Positions 1 to 12,267 are shown, counted from the first letter of the stretch. The stretch is DNA of 64,000 nt from Bosea sp. OAE506 (GCF_040546595.1 NZ_JBEPOB010000001.1:1179001-1243000); one strand, 5' to 3'. Made by a program: numbers and translations. The notes: generated by a model not told the origin, from the sequence alone.

Positions 1-934
1 GGCGCGCATCGCCGCGCTGGAATCCCTCACCGGCAGCACGGTGGAACGGCACCGCGTCCTGATGGCGGAGGCCGGGGTCACCCATCGCCTGCGCGAGACG
101 GGCACGCTCAAGCTCTGGCGCACCGAAGCCGGCCATGCGGCCGCTCAAGCCGAGCACGATTTCCTGAAGGCACATGGCATCACCTCGCAGGTGCTCGACC
201 GGCAGGGTATTTCGGGCGTCGAACCGGCGTTGAAGCCGATCTTCCATGCCGGTCTGATCTGCCTTGAGAACGCCTCCGTTGACTCGCCGGGTGCCGTGAC
301 GCAGGCCTATGCGGAGCTCTTCCTGCAGCGCGGCGGGCGGATCGAACGGGCGGAAGCTCAGCGGCTGGAGCGCAGCGCTTCCGGCTGGCGGGTGCAGGCT
401 GGGTCTACGGTGTTCGAGGCCGATATCGCTGTCGTCGCGCTCGGGCCTTGGAGCATGGATCTGCTGGCGCCTTTGGGCCTCGACCCGAAGCTCGACGTGG
501 AGCGCGGCTATCATCGCCATCTGCGGGCGGAGCCGGGCGCGCGCCTGTCGCGGCCGGTCTATGACGTCGACGCCGCCTATTTCATGGCACCGATGGAAGA
601 GGGGTACCGCGTGACGAGCGGCGTCGATCTCAGCCGACGCGACGCGCCCGACAACCATCGCCAGATCGACCAGGTCACGGTGAGTGCGCGCGAGGCCTTC
701 CCGCTCGACGCATTCGCCGGGGACACCTGGCGTGGCGCGCGGCCGACCCTGCCGGATTCACTGCCGATGATCGGCGAGGCGCCGCGAAACCCCGGCCTCT
801 GGCTCGCCTTCGGCAACCAGCATCTGGGATTCTCGACGGGGCCGATCACGGGTGAGATCGTCGCCGCACTGGTCTGCGGAGAGACGCCGCCGGTGGACCC
901 GACGCCGTTCAGGCCGGGGCGTTATATCGGTTGA
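1..934 (+). CDS. FAD-dependent D-amino-acid oxidase/dehydrogenase-like protein, 5' end missing
   Basis: The reading frame is open from the left edge (from base 2) and stops at 934, so the N-terminus with the Rossmann FAD-binding motif lies outside the window. What remains resembles the DAO fold of DadA and glycine-oxidase-type enzymes: a middle substrate domain, the strand VVALGPWSMDLLAPLGL, and near the C-terminus GARPTLPDSLPMIGEAP followed by NQHLGFSTGPITGEIVA. That last segment is the usual FAD-closing motif of this family. It probably oxidises an amino acid and passes electrons to oxygen or the quinone pool, but the substrate cannot be read from the sequence. A family B palindromic repeat lies just downstream, facing the convergent sdhB. 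Confidence 0.8.
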   Translation, partial: ARIAALESLTGSTVERHRVLMAEAGVTHRLRETGTLKLWRTEAGHAAAQAEHDFLKAHGITSQVLDRQGISGVEPALKPIFHAGLICLENASVDSPGAVTQAYAELFLQRGGRIERAEAQRLERSASGWRVQAGSTVFEADIAVVALGPWSMDLLAPLGLDPKLDVERGYHRHLRAEPGARLSRPVYDVDAAYFMAPMEEGYRVTSGVDLSRRDAPDNHRQIDQVTVSAREAFPLDAFAGDTWRGARPTLPDSLPMIGEAPRNPGLWLAFGNQHLGFSTGPITGEIVAALVCGETPPVDPTPFRPGRYIG

Positions 935-948
935 GCGGGACGACACGC

Positions 949-1040
949 GTCATGGTCGGGCTTGACCCGACCATCTCGGAAACCAGTGTCTTTTCGTCCC
1001 GAGATTCTCGGGTCTGCGCTTCGCTCCGCCCGAGAATGAC
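949..1040. repeat. Family B intergenic palindromic repeat
   Basis: The element begins gtcatggtcgggcttgaccc and ends with a cccgagaatgac arm. It fills the gap between two convergent genes. The same outer pattern (GTCAT at one end, ATGAC at the other, with GGG/CCC-rich arms) recurs at 6657, 14140, 15823, 17234, 32210 and 36661. The copies vary in their inner sequence. It may act as a bidirectional terminator here. Confidence 0.6.
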
Positions 1041-1057
1041 GCTGTTGTCGCGTCGGC

Positions 1058-1843
1058 TCAGACCTGGCGCGCCACCATCATCTTCTTGACCTCAGCGATC
1101 GCCTTGGCCGGGTTCAGGCCCTTGGGACAGGCGTTCGCGCAGTTCATGATGGTGTGGCAGCGATAGAGCCGGAAGGGGTCCTCGAGATTGTCGAGGCGCT
1201 CGCCGGTCTGCTCGTCGCGTGAGTCGATCAGCCAGCGATAGGCCTGCAGCAGGGCGGCCGGGCCGAGATAGCGGTCGCCGTTCCACCAGTAGCTCGGGCA
1301 GGAGGTGGTGCAGCAGGCGCAGAGGATGCACTCATAGAGCCCATCGAGCTTCTCGCGGTCCTCGCGGCCCTGCTTCCACTCTTTTTCGGGCGCCGGCGTC
1401 GTGGTCTGCAGCCAGGGCTCGATCGAGGCGTGCTGGGCGTAGAACTGGGTCAGATCCGGCACCAGGTCCTTGATCACCGGCATATGCGGCAGCGGGTAGA
1501 TCGCGACCTTGCCCTTTGAGCCGCATTCGTCGATGCCGGTGGTGCAGGCGAGCCCGTTCTTGCCGTCCATGTTCATGGCGCAGGAGCCGCAGATGCCCTC
1601 GCGGCAGGAGCGGCGGAAGGTCAGCGTCGGGTCGATCTTGGACTTGATCCAGATCAGCGCGTCCAGAACCATCGGCCCGCAATCCTCGCGGTCGACGAAG
1701 TAAGTGTCGGTGCGCGGATTCTCGGTGTCGTCGGGACTCCAGCGATAGACCTTGAATTCGGTCAGCTTCGCGGCCCCGGCGGGCTTCGGCCAGGTCTTGC
1801 CCGCGACGAGGCGCGAGTTCTGCGGAAGATTGAATTCAGCCAT
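1058..1843 (-). CDS. sdhB: Succinate dehydrogenase iron-sulfur subunit
   Basis: This 261-residue protein has the length and all the cluster ligands of SdhB. The [2Fe-2S] site reads [16 protein letters not shown] with a later LAC. The C-terminal half has [16 protein letters not shown] and [17 protein letters not shown], which bind the [4Fe-4S] and [3Fe-4S] clusters. It relays electrons from SdhA flavin to ubiquinone at the SdhCD membrane anchor, in complex II of the TCA cycle. The ATG at 1843 is preceded by ACGGAAAAGC. In related operons sdhB follows sdhA directly. Here an unrelated gene (1862-2659) sits between them, 18 bp upstream of this start, so sdhB translation depends on a transcript that carries the extra gene. 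Confidence 0.97.
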   Translation of the reverse strand: MAEFNLPQNSRLVAGKTWPKPAGAAKLTEFKVYRWSPDDTENPRTDTYFVDREDCGPMVLDALIWIKSKIDPTLTFRRSCREGICGSCAMNMDGKNGLACTTGIDECGSKGKVAIYPLPHMPVIKDLVPDLTQFYAQHASIEPWLQTTTPAPEKEWKQGREDREKLDGLYECILCACCTTSCPSYWWNGDRYLGPAALLQAYRWLIDSRDEQTGERLDNLEDPFRLYRCHTIMNCANACPKGLNPAKAIAEVKKMMVARQV

Positions 1844-1861
1844 CGGTGCTTTTCCGTCAGT

Positions 1862-2659
1862 TCAGTGTCTTGCCTGATCGATGGCAGACTTTACGATCTG
1901 GATGAGGTTATCCCGCTGCGCCGATCGTTCGTATGGGACCGACATAGCGAAAAACGATTTGTCGAACCCAACGGAATTATTTTTCGTTTCAGCCAACAAA
2001 TCAGCGTCTTTAGGTTTTTGGCCCATCAAAACGACCAAGCCATCGAAATAGAACCGAAAATAGTTGGCCGCGGGAAACGACTGGCCTGCGCCATCCGGAC
2101 GCGGGTAGGTGACCCGCCGGGGCGTATGATTGTGTGGGTCACCTTTTGTGGACATAACAATCAGTGTAGTCGGAAAGTCGTCTTCATTGCCCCGATTTCC
2201 AGACAAGCAAAGAAACCGAAGATACTCTAGGTCGTCCTCAGGTATCGATATGTCGGCAAATTCGAACTTTTGACTTGCAGCACAACGCCACAGGAGGCTC
2301 AAAAAAAACATGCGAAGGTGTTCTGGATAATCGCTCTGTAGCCGAGTGAGACCCCACCCGCTTTCAGCGTCGATTGAATCATGAACTAAGTCAGAATGCC
2401 CTTCAGAACTCCAGACGACACCTAATCGGCGTAACTCATTGACACCGCGCGTATCATAACGCGCAAGTATGCTCTCGCCTTTGTCTGTGACCAGCTCGTT
2501 GTCATACCAGCTAGTCGGACGCAGGATTACCTTATCGAGCCCTTGCCCGTACTCCAGCATCTTCTCACCGTTCGGCGAAAGTTTAGTCAAGGCTCTCGGT
2601 ATCAAATGAGATCTGACAAACTTTCCCTCCGATTTCGTAAGGCGACAACGGCCGCGCAT
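1862..2659 (-). CDS. Unknown protein inserted within the sdh operon, lower-GC
   Basis: This 265-residue protein is not one I can assign. It starts MRGRCRLTKSEGKFVRSHLI and continues PRALT, an opening I associate, without certainty, with a family of uncharacterised HNH-like or phage-linked proteins. Only one Cys is present in the N-terminal pair position, so a zinc-bound HNH is not evident. There is no signal peptide or membrane segment. The ATG at 2659 has the Shine-Dalgarno TGAGGACG, which overlaps the sdhA stop codon, and the gene ends 18 bp before sdhB, so it is neatly co-transcribed. Base composition differs sharply: a hand count over 1921-2040 gives 54 G+C of 120, against 43 of 60 for 3241-3300 in sdhA. 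An intact frame with alien composition suggests acquisition by transfer. Confidence 0.85.
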   Translation of the reverse strand: MRGRCRLTKSEGKFVRSHLIPRALTKLSPNGEKMLEYGQGLDKVILRPTSWYDNELVTDKGESILARYDTRGVNELRRLGVVWSSEGHSDLVHDSIDAESGWGLTRLQSDYPEHLRMFFLSLLWRCAASQKFEFADISIPEDDLEYLRFLCLSGNRGNEDDFPTTLIVMSTKGDPHNHTPRRVTYPRPDGAGQSFPAANYFRFYFDGLVVLMGQKPKDADLLAETKNNSVGFDKSFFAMSVPYERSAQRDNLIQIVKSAIDQARH

Positions 2660-2666
2660 ATCGTCC

Positions 2667-4499
2667 TCAGTACACCCGCGCCTTGGGCTTGATGTACTCG
2701 ATGTCGTTCGAGAGCGTGTAGGTGTGGACCGGGCGGTCGTCGAGCGAGACGGTGCGCTTCTCGTCGTCGATCCAGGCGAGCGTGTGCTTCATCCAGTCCT
2801 TGTCGTCGCGGTTCGGATAATCCTCGCGGGCATGGGCTCCGCGGCTTTCCGGACGCTGCAGTGCCGAGTCCATGGTGACGACGGCCTGGGTGATCAGGTT
2901 GTCGAACTCCAGCGTCTCGATCAGGTCCGAGTTCCAGATCAGCGAGCGGTCCTTGGTGCCGATGTCGGTGATGCCGGCCCAGACCTCGTGGATGAGCTTG
3001 TGGCCCTCTTCCAGCGTCTCGCCGGTGCGGTAGACGGCGCAGTTGTCCTGCATGGTGCGCTGCATCCGGCCGCGCAGATCCGCGGTCGGCGTGCTGCCCG
3101 AGGCGTTGCGGTACTTGTCGAGGCGCGAGAGCGAGAGGTCGGCCGAGTTCTTCGGCAGTTCGGGCTGCTTCTCGCCCGCGCTCACCGTGTCGGCGCAGCG
3201 CAGGCCGGCGGCGCGGCCGAAGACCACGAGGTCGATCAGCGAGTTCGAACCGAGGCGGTTGGCGCCGTGGACGGAAACGCAGGCCGCCTCGCCGATCGCC
3301 ATCAGGCCCGGCACCACGGTGTCGGGGTTGCCGTCGACCTTGGTCAGCACCTCGCCGTGGAAGTTCGTGGGGATGCCGCCCATGTTGTAATGGACCGTCG
3401 GCAGCACCGGGATCGGCTCGCGGGTGACGTCGACGCCGGCGAAGATCTTGGCGCTCTCGGAGATGCCGGGCAGGCGCTCGTGCAGGATCTTCGGGTCGAG
3501 ATGGTCGAGATGCAGGTAGATGTGGTCCTTGTTCTTGCCGACGCCACGGCCGCCGCGGATCTCCATCGTCATCGAGCGCGAGACGACGTCGCGCGAGGCG
3601 AGGTCCTTGGCCGAGGGGGCATAGCGCTCCATGAAGCGCTCGCCTTCCGAATTGGTCAGGTAGCCTCCCTCGCCGCGGGCGCCTTCCGTGATCAGGCAGC
3701 CGGCGCCGTAGATGCCGGTCGGGTGGAACTGCACGAACTCCATGTCCTGCAGCGGCAGGCCGGCGCGCAGCACCATGCCGCCACCGTCGCCGGTGCAGGT
3801 ATGGGCGGAGGTCGCCGAGAAATAGGCGCGGCCATAGCCGCCGGTCGCCAGAATGGTCTGCTGCGAGCGGAAGCGGTGAAGCGTGCCGTCGTCCATCTTC
3901 AGCGCGATGACGCCGCGGCAATGCCCGTCCTCATCCATGATGAGGTCGATGGCGAAATACTCGATGAAGAACTCGGTGTTGTAGCGCAGCGCCTGGCCAT
4001 AGAGCGTGTGCAGCATGGCGTGGCCGGTGCGGTCGGCGGCGGCACAGGTGCGCTGGGCGGGCGGACCTTCGCCATATTCGGTGGTCATTCCGCCGAAGGG
4101 GCGCTGATAGATCTTGCCGTCCTCGGTGCGCGAGAAGGGCACGCCCCAATGCTCGAGTTCATAGACGGCGGCCGGCGCGTTGCGGACGAGATACTCGATC
4201 GCGTCCTGGTCGCCGAGCCAGTCCGACCCCTTGACGGTGTCGTACATGTGCCACTGCCAGGTGTCCTTGCCCATGTTGCCGAGCGAGGCGGCAACGCCGC
4301 CCTGGGCCGCAACGGTGTGCGAGCGGGTCGGGAACACCTTCGAGATGCAGGCGGTGCGCAGGCCGGCCTGCGAACAGCCGACGGTGGCGCGCAGGCCGGC
4401 GCCGCCGGCGCCCACCACGACGACATCGAAGGTGTGGTCGGTGATCGGATAGGCCTGGCCGGTATAGGCGGGGGCCTGTCGGGACTTGGTGATCGCCAT
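2667..4499 (-). CDS. sdhA: Succinate dehydrogenase flavoprotein subunit
   Basis: This catalytic subunit of complex II oxidises succinate to fumarate. It has the N-terminal FAD motif [12 protein letters not shown] and the segment [16 protein letters not shown], whose His carries covalent FAD. The substrate-binding region reads [20 protein letters not shown], and [15 protein letters not shown] is the usual C-terminal FAD contact. The ATG at 4499 is chosen (610 residues, MAITKSRQ) because GGAGGC sits eight bases upstream. A TTG at 4514 would add five residues and overlap that Shine-Dalgarno. The start lies four bases past the sdhD stop region, so translation is coupled. The downstream neighbour is the foreign gene at 1862-2659 rather than sdhB. 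Confidence 0.97.
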   Translation of the reverse strand: MAITKSRQAPAYTGQAYPITDHTFDVVVVGAGGAGLRATVGCSQAGLRTACISKVFPTRSHTVAAQGGVAASLGNMGKDTWQWHMYDTVKGSDWLGDQDAIEYLVRNAPAAVYELEHWGVPFSRTEDGKIYQRPFGGMTTEYGEGPPAQRTCAAADRTGHAMLHTLYGQALRYNTEFFIEYFAIDLIMDEDGHCRGVIALKMDDGTLHRFRSQQTILATGGYGRAYFSATSAHTCTGDGGGMVLRAGLPLQDMEFVQFHPTGIYGAGCLITEGARGEGGYLTNSEGERFMERYAPSAKDLASRDVVSRSMTMEIRGGRGVGKNKDHIYLHLDHLDPKILHERLPGISESAKIFAGVDVTREPIPVLPTVHYNMGGIPTNFHGEVLTKVDGNPDTVVPGLMAIGEAACVSVHGANRLGSNSLIDLVVFGRAAGLRCADTVSAGEKQPELPKNSADLSLSRLDKYRNASGSTPTADLRGRMQRTMQDNCAVYRTGETLEEGHKLIHEVWAGITDIGTKDRSLIWNSDLIETLEFDNLITQAVVTMDSALQRPESRGAHAREDYPNRDDKDWMKHTLAWIDDEKRTVSLDDRPVHTYTLSNDIEYIKPKARVY

Positions 4500-4503
4500 C
4501 GGA

Positions 4504-4896
4504 TCAGCCTCCAAAGGACAGCTTCAGCACCGCATAGGCGCAGGCAGCGCCGACAGCGATCGCGAAGAAGGTATTGGCCATCACGGCCGCGATCTTGGCG
4601 CCCTCACCATGGACATAGTCCTCGATGATGACCTGCATGCCGATACGCATGTGTACGCAACCGGATACGACGAAGAGCAGCATCAGGATCGCCACCAGCG
4701 GGTGCGACAGAATGGCGAGCGCCGCGGGGTAGGGCTTGCCAGCGAGCGCGATGACGATGCCGAGGAAGATCAGCGTCAGGACGAGGTTCGACACCGCCGT
4801 CATGCGCTGCAGCCAGAAATGACCGGTGCCGGACTTGGCCGAGCCGAGGCCGCGGACGCGCGAGAGCGGGGTGCGGAGCGAGGAGTTGGATTGCAT
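4504..4896 (-). CDS. sdhD: Succinate dehydrogenase membrane anchor subunit
   Basis: This 130-residue hydrophobic protein has three predicted membrane helices. The segment [20 protein letters not shown] is the SdhD signature that contributes to haem b and ubiquinone binding. It anchors SdhAB to the inner membrane together with SdhC. It lies 11 bp downstream of sdhC and its stop region abuts sdhA, consistent with one sdhCDA transcript. The N-terminus ([20 protein letters not shown]) is typical of rhizobial SdhD. Confidence 0.93.
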   Translation of the reverse strand: MQSNSSLRTPLSRVRGLGSAKSGTGHFWLQRMTAVSNLVLTLIFLGIVIALAGKPYPAALAILSHPLVAILMLLFVVSGCVHMRIGMQVIIEDYVHGEGAKIAAVMANTFFAIAVGAACAYAVLKLSFGG

Positions 4897-4907
4897 CGTC
4901 TCTCTCC

Positions 4908-5303
4908 TCAGCGCACGGCCAGGGCGACGACCCAGACGAGCAGCGTCAGGCCACCCGAAAAGACGACGCTGTATTTCGCCAGGTTCATCCGGGTCTGCGG
5001 ATCGTAGCCCTTGCCCATGTCCCAGATGAAATGGCGCACACCGCCGGCCATGTGGTGCAGCAGCACGAAGGAATAGCCGAACAGCACGAGGCGGCCGAAC
5101 CAGGAGCCCGCGATCGCCTGCGCCGTGTCGAAGGCGGCGGGGCCCGAGGCCGCGGCGACGAGCCAGGCCGCGATCAGCACCGTGCCGGCATAAAGCGCGA
5201 CGCCGGTGGCACGATGGGCGATCGACATCGCCATCGTCCAGGACCAGCGATAGATCTGCAGATGCGGCGAGAGCGGACGCGCCGCCTGTTTGACCTCGGC
5301 CAA
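4908..5303 (-). CDS. sdhC: Succinate dehydrogenase cytochrome b556 subunit
   Basis: SdhC is the first gene of the operon and the second membrane anchor, with three hydrophobic helices. RPLSPHLQIYRWSW followed by SIAHRATG is the family N-terminal motif. LLHHMAGGVRHFIWDMG holds the haem-ligand His. The TTG at 5303 (MAEVKQAARPL, 131 residues) is preferred because GGAG precedes it by eight bases and the family usually begins there. An in-frame ATG at 5345 would add 14 residues with no comparable Shine-Dalgarno. Transcription presumably starts in the 5304-5457 gap. Confidence 0.93.
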   Translation of the reverse strand: MAEVKQAARPLSPHLQIYRWSWTMAMSIAHRATGVALYAGTVLIAAWLVAAASGPAAFDTAQAIAGSWFGRLVLFGYSFVLLHHMAGGVRHFIWDMGKGYDPQTRMNLAKYSVVFSGGLTLLVWVVALAVR

Positions 5304-5353
5304 GATCGTTCTCCGTGGGAAACGCCCGGGTACGGGCCTATCCATTTGGGATC

Positions 5354-5382
5354 ATTCTAGAGTGTCTGGCTGTCTATCGAAA
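5354..5382 (-). promoter_or_regulatory. Possible promoter of the sdh operon
   Basis: Read on the minus strand, TAGAAT (5359-5354) matches five of six bases of a sigma-70 -10 box, with TTTCGA 17 bp upstream as a poor -35. It is placed about 50 bases before the sdhC start. This is only a visual match. Confidence 0.3.
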
Positions 5383-5420
5383 CCGTTCCGCCGCTGCAAT
5401 GCGGCATGACGACAGCGCGG

Positions 5421-5442
5421 TGACAGAATACAGAATCTGTCA
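5421..5442. promoter_or_regulatory. Inverted repeat between the MaoC gene and sdhC
   Basis: The arms TGACAGA and TCTGTCA are perfect seven-base complements with an eight-base spacer. The element lies just after the stop of the hydratase at 5458 and upstream of the possible sdh promoter. It could be a regulator site or a weak hairpin. No T-run follows on either strand, so a Rho-independent terminator is unlikely. Confidence 0.35.
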
Positions 5443-5457
5443 GCGGTTACGGAATTG

Positions 5458-6531
5458 CTAACGCGGCAGCAGGGCCCAGTAGTCGAGATCGAGGATGACG
5501 TCGGTGTCGTAGCCCTCGCCCGCCTTCAGCGGATGGTCGGCGCAGGGTCGGTTCTTGGTCGCGACCAGCCGCAGCCGGAGCGCACCGACATCCTCGCGGC
5601 CGGGCAGTTCGGCGACTTCCAGCACCTCGCTCCAGGCGAAGACGGTGTCGCCGGCGAAGAGCGGCGCGACATGGCGGCCTCCGTTCAGCGCAGCGATGTG
5701 GAAGGCGTTGCCGAGCCCGTTGAAGGACAGTGCCCGTGCGAGGCTGATGACATGGCCGCCATAGATCAGCCGCTTGCCGAAGCGGGTGGAGCGGGCGCCA
5801 TGCCCGTCGAAATGGACCTTGGCGGTGTTCTGGTAGAGCCGGGTCGCGATCTGGTGCTCGGCTTCCTCCACCGTCATGCCGTCGACATGGTCGATACGCT
5901 CGCCCGCGGCGTAATCGCCCCAGCGGAAGGGGCTGCCGGCGAGCGCGTCGTCATAGGCTGCAAGGTCGAGCGGCGGGCAGCCTTCGCCGAGTTCCTCCGG
6001 CAGCACCGCCTTGGGAAGTTCCGGCACCTGCTCGGCATGAGCCGGCGTTCCGGGCGTCCGCTTTCGCACCAGCACCCAGCGCGCATAGCTCAGCACGATC
6101 TCACCGTGCTGGTTGCGGCCGATCGAGCGGACATAGACGATGCCGGCATCGCCGGCGGAGGTCTGCTTCAGCCCGATCACCTCCGAGGTGGTCGAGAGCG
6201 TGTCGCCCGGAAAGACCGGCTTCAGGAAGCGTCCGTCGGCATAGCCGAGATTGGCCACCGCATTGACGGAGACGTCCGGCACCGTCTTACCGAAGACGAT
6301 GTGGAAGACGAGCAGGTCGTCGACCGGTGCGGTCTGGTAGCCGATCGCCTTGGCGAAGGCGTCCGAGGACTGCACGGCGAAGCGTGGGCCGTAGAGCGCG
6401 GTGTAGAGCGAGACGTCGCCGACGGTGACCGTGCGCGGCGTCGCATGGACGATCACGTCGCCGAGGTGGAAGTCCTCAAAGAAGCGCCCGGCGCTGGTCT
6501 TCGGGACAGGATGCTGTGTCGATCCGGGCAT
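5458..6531 (-). CDS. Mesaconyl-CoA hydratase (beta-methylmalyl-CoA dehydratase), tandem MaoC
   Basis: The protein (357 residues from the ATG at 6531) has two MaoC-like hotdog halves. The N-terminal sequence SAGRFFEDFHLGDVIVHATP with TALYGPRFAVQSSDAFA closely fits the mesaconyl-C1-CoA hydratase family, which interconverts mesaconyl-CoA and beta-methylmalyl-CoA in the ethylmalonyl-CoA pathway of acetyl-CoA assimilation. The second half carries another (R)-hydratase-like segment ending in the ILDLDYWALLPR tail. A longer frame reaches 6624, but its extra residues look unrelated and the family starts near MPGSTQHP. Other pathway genes are not in this window. The Shine-Dalgarno is weak. The function is assigned by recall of the family. 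Confidence 0.83.
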   Translation of the reverse strand: MPGSTQHPVPKTSAGRFFEDFHLGDVIVHATPRTVTVGDVSLYTALYGPRFAVQSSDAFAKAIGYQTAPVDDLLVFHIVFGKTVPDVSVNAVANLGYADGRFLKPVFPGDTLSTTSEVIGLKQTSAGDAGIVYVRSIGRNQHGEIVLSYARWVLVRKRTPGTPAHAEQVPELPKAVLPEELGEGCPPLDLAAYDDALAGSPFRWGDYAAGERIDHVDGMTVEEAEHQIATRLYQNTAKVHFDGHGARSTRFGKRLIYGGHVISLARALSFNGLGNAFHIAALNGGRHVAPLFAGDTVFAWSEVLEVAELPGREDVGALRLRLVATKNRPCADHPLKAGEGYDTDVILDLDYWALLPR

Positions 6532-6656
6532 GATCCGCTCGCTGGCTGCGCGCAATTGTGCGCCGCAACGAGCGGCCGCATCAAGCCCCGGCGGATGCGA
6601 CGAAGGATGGGTGGTCGGCCGCAAAAGGTCGCCTGCATCCCCAAAACAGAACGCGA

Positions 6657-6741
6657 GTCATCCCAGACGCAGCGCAGCGGAGATCCGGGATCCATTCCGG
6701 AGCATTCTCAGCTGAGGTTCCGGAATGGGTCCCGGACGACC
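6657..6741. repeat. Family B intergenic palindromic repeat
   Basis: The sequence starts gtcatcccagacgcagcgca and contains complementary TTCCGGA-type arms around the tctcagctgag centre. It lies in the 240-bp gap between secA (minus) and the MaoC gene start (minus). No gene is apparent in that gap. Confidence 0.5.
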
Positions 6742-6771
6742 TGCGCTCTTTGGTCTAAGCGTCGGTTCGCC

Positions 6772-9540
<2,769 letters not shown>

Positions 9541-9923
9541 GGTCGGCCTTTCGGTGGTGTGGCTCCGGCGCCGCGCTGGCCTTGCGCCGCGTCCAGCCGG
9601 AACCTGAATTCTCAATGCGACGGCGTGTTTAGACGCGCGCGAAGGCGGGGTCCAGCATTGCCTTGCTGCGTGCCGCGCCGGAGCGGGCGACGCGGCGAGA
9701 GCGCGCGCGGATCGGCCGCATGTAGGGTCGCGGGGCCCCGCTTCCAAGTCCGGCGCACGGGCAGCCGGCGGCGCGCCGGAGCGCCACCGCGCGCAGGCGG
9801 CTCCGCAAAGCTTCGTGAAGCGGCGCCCGCGGCGCTTTTCGTGCCTTGCCTTTGCCGCGTTCAACTGGCAGTGCACCGGCGAACGCAAGGTTCGCCCCCA
9901 ATCCCCGCAAGAAGGCAGTTCCC
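9541..9923. other. Intergenic region between divergent secA and parvulin gene
   Basis: This 383-bp stretch must hold promoters for both flanking genes. It is very GC-rich from about 9650 to 9830. I see no convincing -35/-10 pair, RNA gene or repeat of either family in it. Confidence 0.5.
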
Positions 9924-10763
9924 ATGAAGGTGTCTCGTCTCGGCATGGTTTCGCTCGGCCTCGTACTGCTGGCGACACCGGTCTTCGCGCAGGCGGACAA
10001 GGTCGTCGCCAAGGTCGACGGCATTGCCATCACCGAGCGCGAGATCGGCCTCGCCACGGAGGATCTCGGCGACCGCCTGGCGCAGCTCCCCGACGACCGT
10101 CGGCGCGACGAGGTGATCAACTACCTCGTCGACCTCAAGCTCGGCGCGAAGGCGGCCATCGCGGCCAAGACGGCTGACGGCCCTGACTTCGCCGCCCGCC
10201 TCGCCTATTTCCGCGAGAAGGTGCTGCTCGACCAGTATCTGACGGCCGAGGCCAAGAAGGCTGCGACGCCGGAGGCGGCCAAGAAGCTGTATGACGAGAC
10301 CACCAAGGCGATGGCGCCCGAGGAAGAGGTCAACGCGCGCCACATCCTCGTCGAGGACGAGGCCCAGGCCAAGGCCGTCGCCGAGCGCCTGAAGAAGGGC
10401 GAGGATTTCGCCAAGGTCGCCGCCGAGCTCTCCAAGGATCCCGGCTCCGGCAAGGAAGGCGGCTCGCTCGGCTGGTTCACCAAGGACCGAATGGTGCCGG
10501 AATTCGCCGAGGTCGCTTTCAAGCTCGCCAAGGGCCAGGTCTCCGATCCGGTGAAGAGCCAGTTCGGCTGGCACGTCATCAAGCTCGAGGACAAGCGCAG
10601 CAAGCCGCTGCCGGACTTCGCGATGGTGAAGCCGCAGATCGACCAGTATCTCGAGCGCAAAGCCCAGCAGGACATCATCCTGGCCCTGCGCGAGAAGGCC
10701 AAGGTCGAGCGCCTCGACCAGCCGGCCGCCCCCGCTGCGCCGGCGGAGCCGAAGAAGCCCTGA
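9924..10763 (+). CDS. Parvulin-type peptidylprolyl cis-trans isomerase, exported
   Basis: This 279-residue protein starts at the ATG at 9924 (MKVSRLGMV) after AAGGCAG and has a Sec signal peptide cleaved after PVFA-Q. A SurA/PrsA-like N-terminal helical region (residues 20-115) precedes a rotamase domain beginning [20 protein letters not shown] and containing [16 protein letters not shown] and [11 protein letters not shown], all parvulin hallmarks. It is a periplasmic folding helper for envelope proteins. The tail is rich in Pro and Ala. A strong terminator hairpin follows. The divergent partner secA supplies its own export route. Confidence 0.92.
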   Translation: MKVSRLGMVSLGLVLLATPVFAQADKVVAKVDGIAITEREIGLATEDLGDRLAQLPDDRRRDEVINYLVDLKLGAKAAIAAKTADGPDFAARLAYFREKVLLDQYLTAEAKKAATPEAAKKLYDETTKAMAPEEEVNARHILVEDEAQAKAVAERLKKGEDFAKVAAELSKDPGSGKEGGSLGWFTKDRMVPEFAEVAFKLAKGQVSDPVKSQFGWHVIKLEDKRSKPLPDFAMVKPQIDQYLERKAQQDIILALREKAKVERLDQPAAPAAPAEPKKP

Positions 10764-10796
10764 GCGGCCGACACCACATCCGATCATGGACCGATC

Positions 10797-10828
10797 AAGG
10801 GCGGCTTCTCAGCCGCCCTTCTTGTTTT
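10797..10828 (+). terminator. Rho-independent terminator after the parvulin gene
   Basis: The stem AAGGGCGGC pairs with GCCGCCCTT around a short ttctca loop, followed by cttgtttt. Confidence 0.8.
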
Positions 10829-10875
10829 CGTCACCCACCTGCGGCACACGGGCCTCCCGCACAGGAGACGCCATC

Positions 10876-12126
10876 ATGGCCGGCAAGGATGTTCCCGTTT
10901 CCCCGCTCGCGCCGAAGCGCCAGCCCAAGGTTCCGCCGGTTCCCGGCGTGCGCTTCGCCACCGCCGAAGCGGGCATCAAGTACAAGGGCCGCACCGATGT
11001 CTGGCTTGCCTTGCTCGACGAGGGCACGCAGGTCGCCGGCGTCTTCACCCGCTCGAAATGCCCCTCCGCACCGGTCGACTGGTGCCGCGAGAATTTGAAG
11101 CAGGGGTCGGCGCGGGCCGTCGTCGTCAATTCCGGCAACGCCAACGCCTTCACCGGGCTGAAGGGCCGCGATTCCGTCGCGCTGACGGCCAAGATCGCGG
11201 CCAAGGCGGCGGGCTGCAAGCCGCAGGAAGTCTTCATCGCCTCGACCGGGGTGATCGGCGAGCCGCTCGATGCGAGCAAGTTCGAGGGCGTGCTGGAAGC
11301 CTGCGCCAAGCGCGTCGCGGATGGTCCCTGGATCGACGCCGCCAAGGCGATCATGACGACCGACACCTTCCCCAAGGCGCTGTCGCGCAAGGCGAAGATC
11401 GACGGTCACGAGGTCGTTCTCGCCGGCATCGCCAAGGGCGCCGGCATGATCGCGCCCGATATGGCGACGATGCTCTCCTTCGTCTTCACGGATGCGCCGA
11501 TCGCCGCGCCCGTGCTGCAGGCGCTGCTGTCGAAGGGCGTGAAGGGCTCCTTCAACGCCGTCACCGTCGACAGCGACACCTCGACCTCCGATACGCTGAT
11601 GCTGTTCGCGACGGGCAAGGCCGCGGCACGCGGTGTACCGGCGATCACCGAGATCGGCGATGCCCGGCTATCGGGCTTCAAGCGGGCGCTGAACTCGCTG
11701 CTGCTCGAGCTCGCCCATCTCGTCTGCAAGGACGGCGAGGGCGCCCGCAAATTCGTCGAGGTGCGCGTCGCGGGCGCAGCCTCCTCGCGCTCGGCCAAGC
11801 GTGTCGCGCTCTCGATCGCCAATTCGCCGCTGGTCAAGACCGCCATTGCCGGCGAGGACGCCAATTGGGGCCGCGTCGTCATGGCCGTCGGCAAGGCCGG
11901 CGAGCCCGCTGATCGCGATAGGCTCGACATCTCCTTCGGCGACATCATGGTGGCGCAGCAGGGTGCCCGCGCACCGTCCTATGACGAGGCGGCCGTCTCC
12001 GCCTACATGAAGGGCGAGCACATCGTGATCACCGCCGATCTCGGGCTGGGCCGCGGCAAGTCCACGGTCTGGACCTGCGACCTGACCAAGGCCTATGTCG
12101 AGATCAACGGCGACTACCGGTCCTGA
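10876..12126 (+). CDS. argJ: Bifunctional glutamate N-acetyltransferase / amino-acid acetyltransferase
   Basis: ArgJ transfers the acetyl group from N-acetylornithine to glutamate, and also acetylates glutamate from acetyl-CoA, in arginine biosynthesis. The ATG at 10876 has AGGAG upstream (CAGGAGACGCC), giving 416 residues. The autocleavage site lies in [14 protein letters not shown], where the Thr of ATML becomes the nucleophilic N-terminus of the beta chain. The C-terminal half has the family signature around [19 protein letters not shown], ending [15 protein letters not shown]. It is probably transcribed on its own, with a terminator upstream and a family A repeat downstream. Confidence 0.96.
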   Translation: MAGKDVPVSPLAPKRQPKVPPVPGVRFATAEAGIKYKGRTDVWLALLDEGTQVAGVFTRSKCPSAPVDWCRENLKQGSARAVVVNSGNANAFTGLKGRDSVALTAKIAAKAAGCKPQEVFIASTGVIGEPLDASKFEGVLEACAKRVADGPWIDAAKAIMTTDTFPKALSRKAKIDGHEVVLAGIAKGAGMIAPDMATMLSFVFTDAPIAAPVLQALLSKGVKGSFNAVTVDSDTSTSDTLMLFATGKAAARGVPAITEIGDARLSGFKRALNSLLLELAHLVCKDGEGARKFVEVRVAGAASSRSAKRVALSIANSPLVKTAIAGEDANWGRVVMAVGKAGEPADRDRLDISFGDIMVAQQGARAPSYDEAAVSAYMKGEHIVITADLGLGRGKSTVWTCDLTKAYVEINGDYRS

Positions 12127-12145
12127 TTGCCGGGATTGCAGCTCA

Positions 12146-12259
12146 AGCCCTCATCCTGAGGAGCCGCGAAGCGGCGTCTCGAAGGATGCTCCAGGAGGCG
12201 CCGGTGACATCTGGACCATCCTTCGAGACGGCCCTGCGGGCCTCCTCAGGATGAGGGCT
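12146..12259. repeat. Family A intergenic palindromic repeat, copy 1
   Basis: The outer arms agccctcatcctgaggag and cctcctcaggatgagggct are complementary. The inner arms cgtctcgaaggatg and catccttcgagacg nest inside them, so the 114-bp unit can fold into one long hairpin. Other copies lie at 18386, 20388, 30377 and 47884. Confidence 0.85.
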
Positions 12260-12267
12260 CAACTGAT

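Noticed and set aside
1857-2671. Target-site duplication or inverted ends around the foreign gene in the sdh operon
   Set aside because: The only shared sequence at both edges is TCAGT, five bases, which is too short to claim. No transposase or terminal inverted repeats are present.
2724-4628. A 634-codon open frame antisense to sdhA
   Set aside because: It is the third-position shadow of a well-supported gene, with no recognisable motif of its own.
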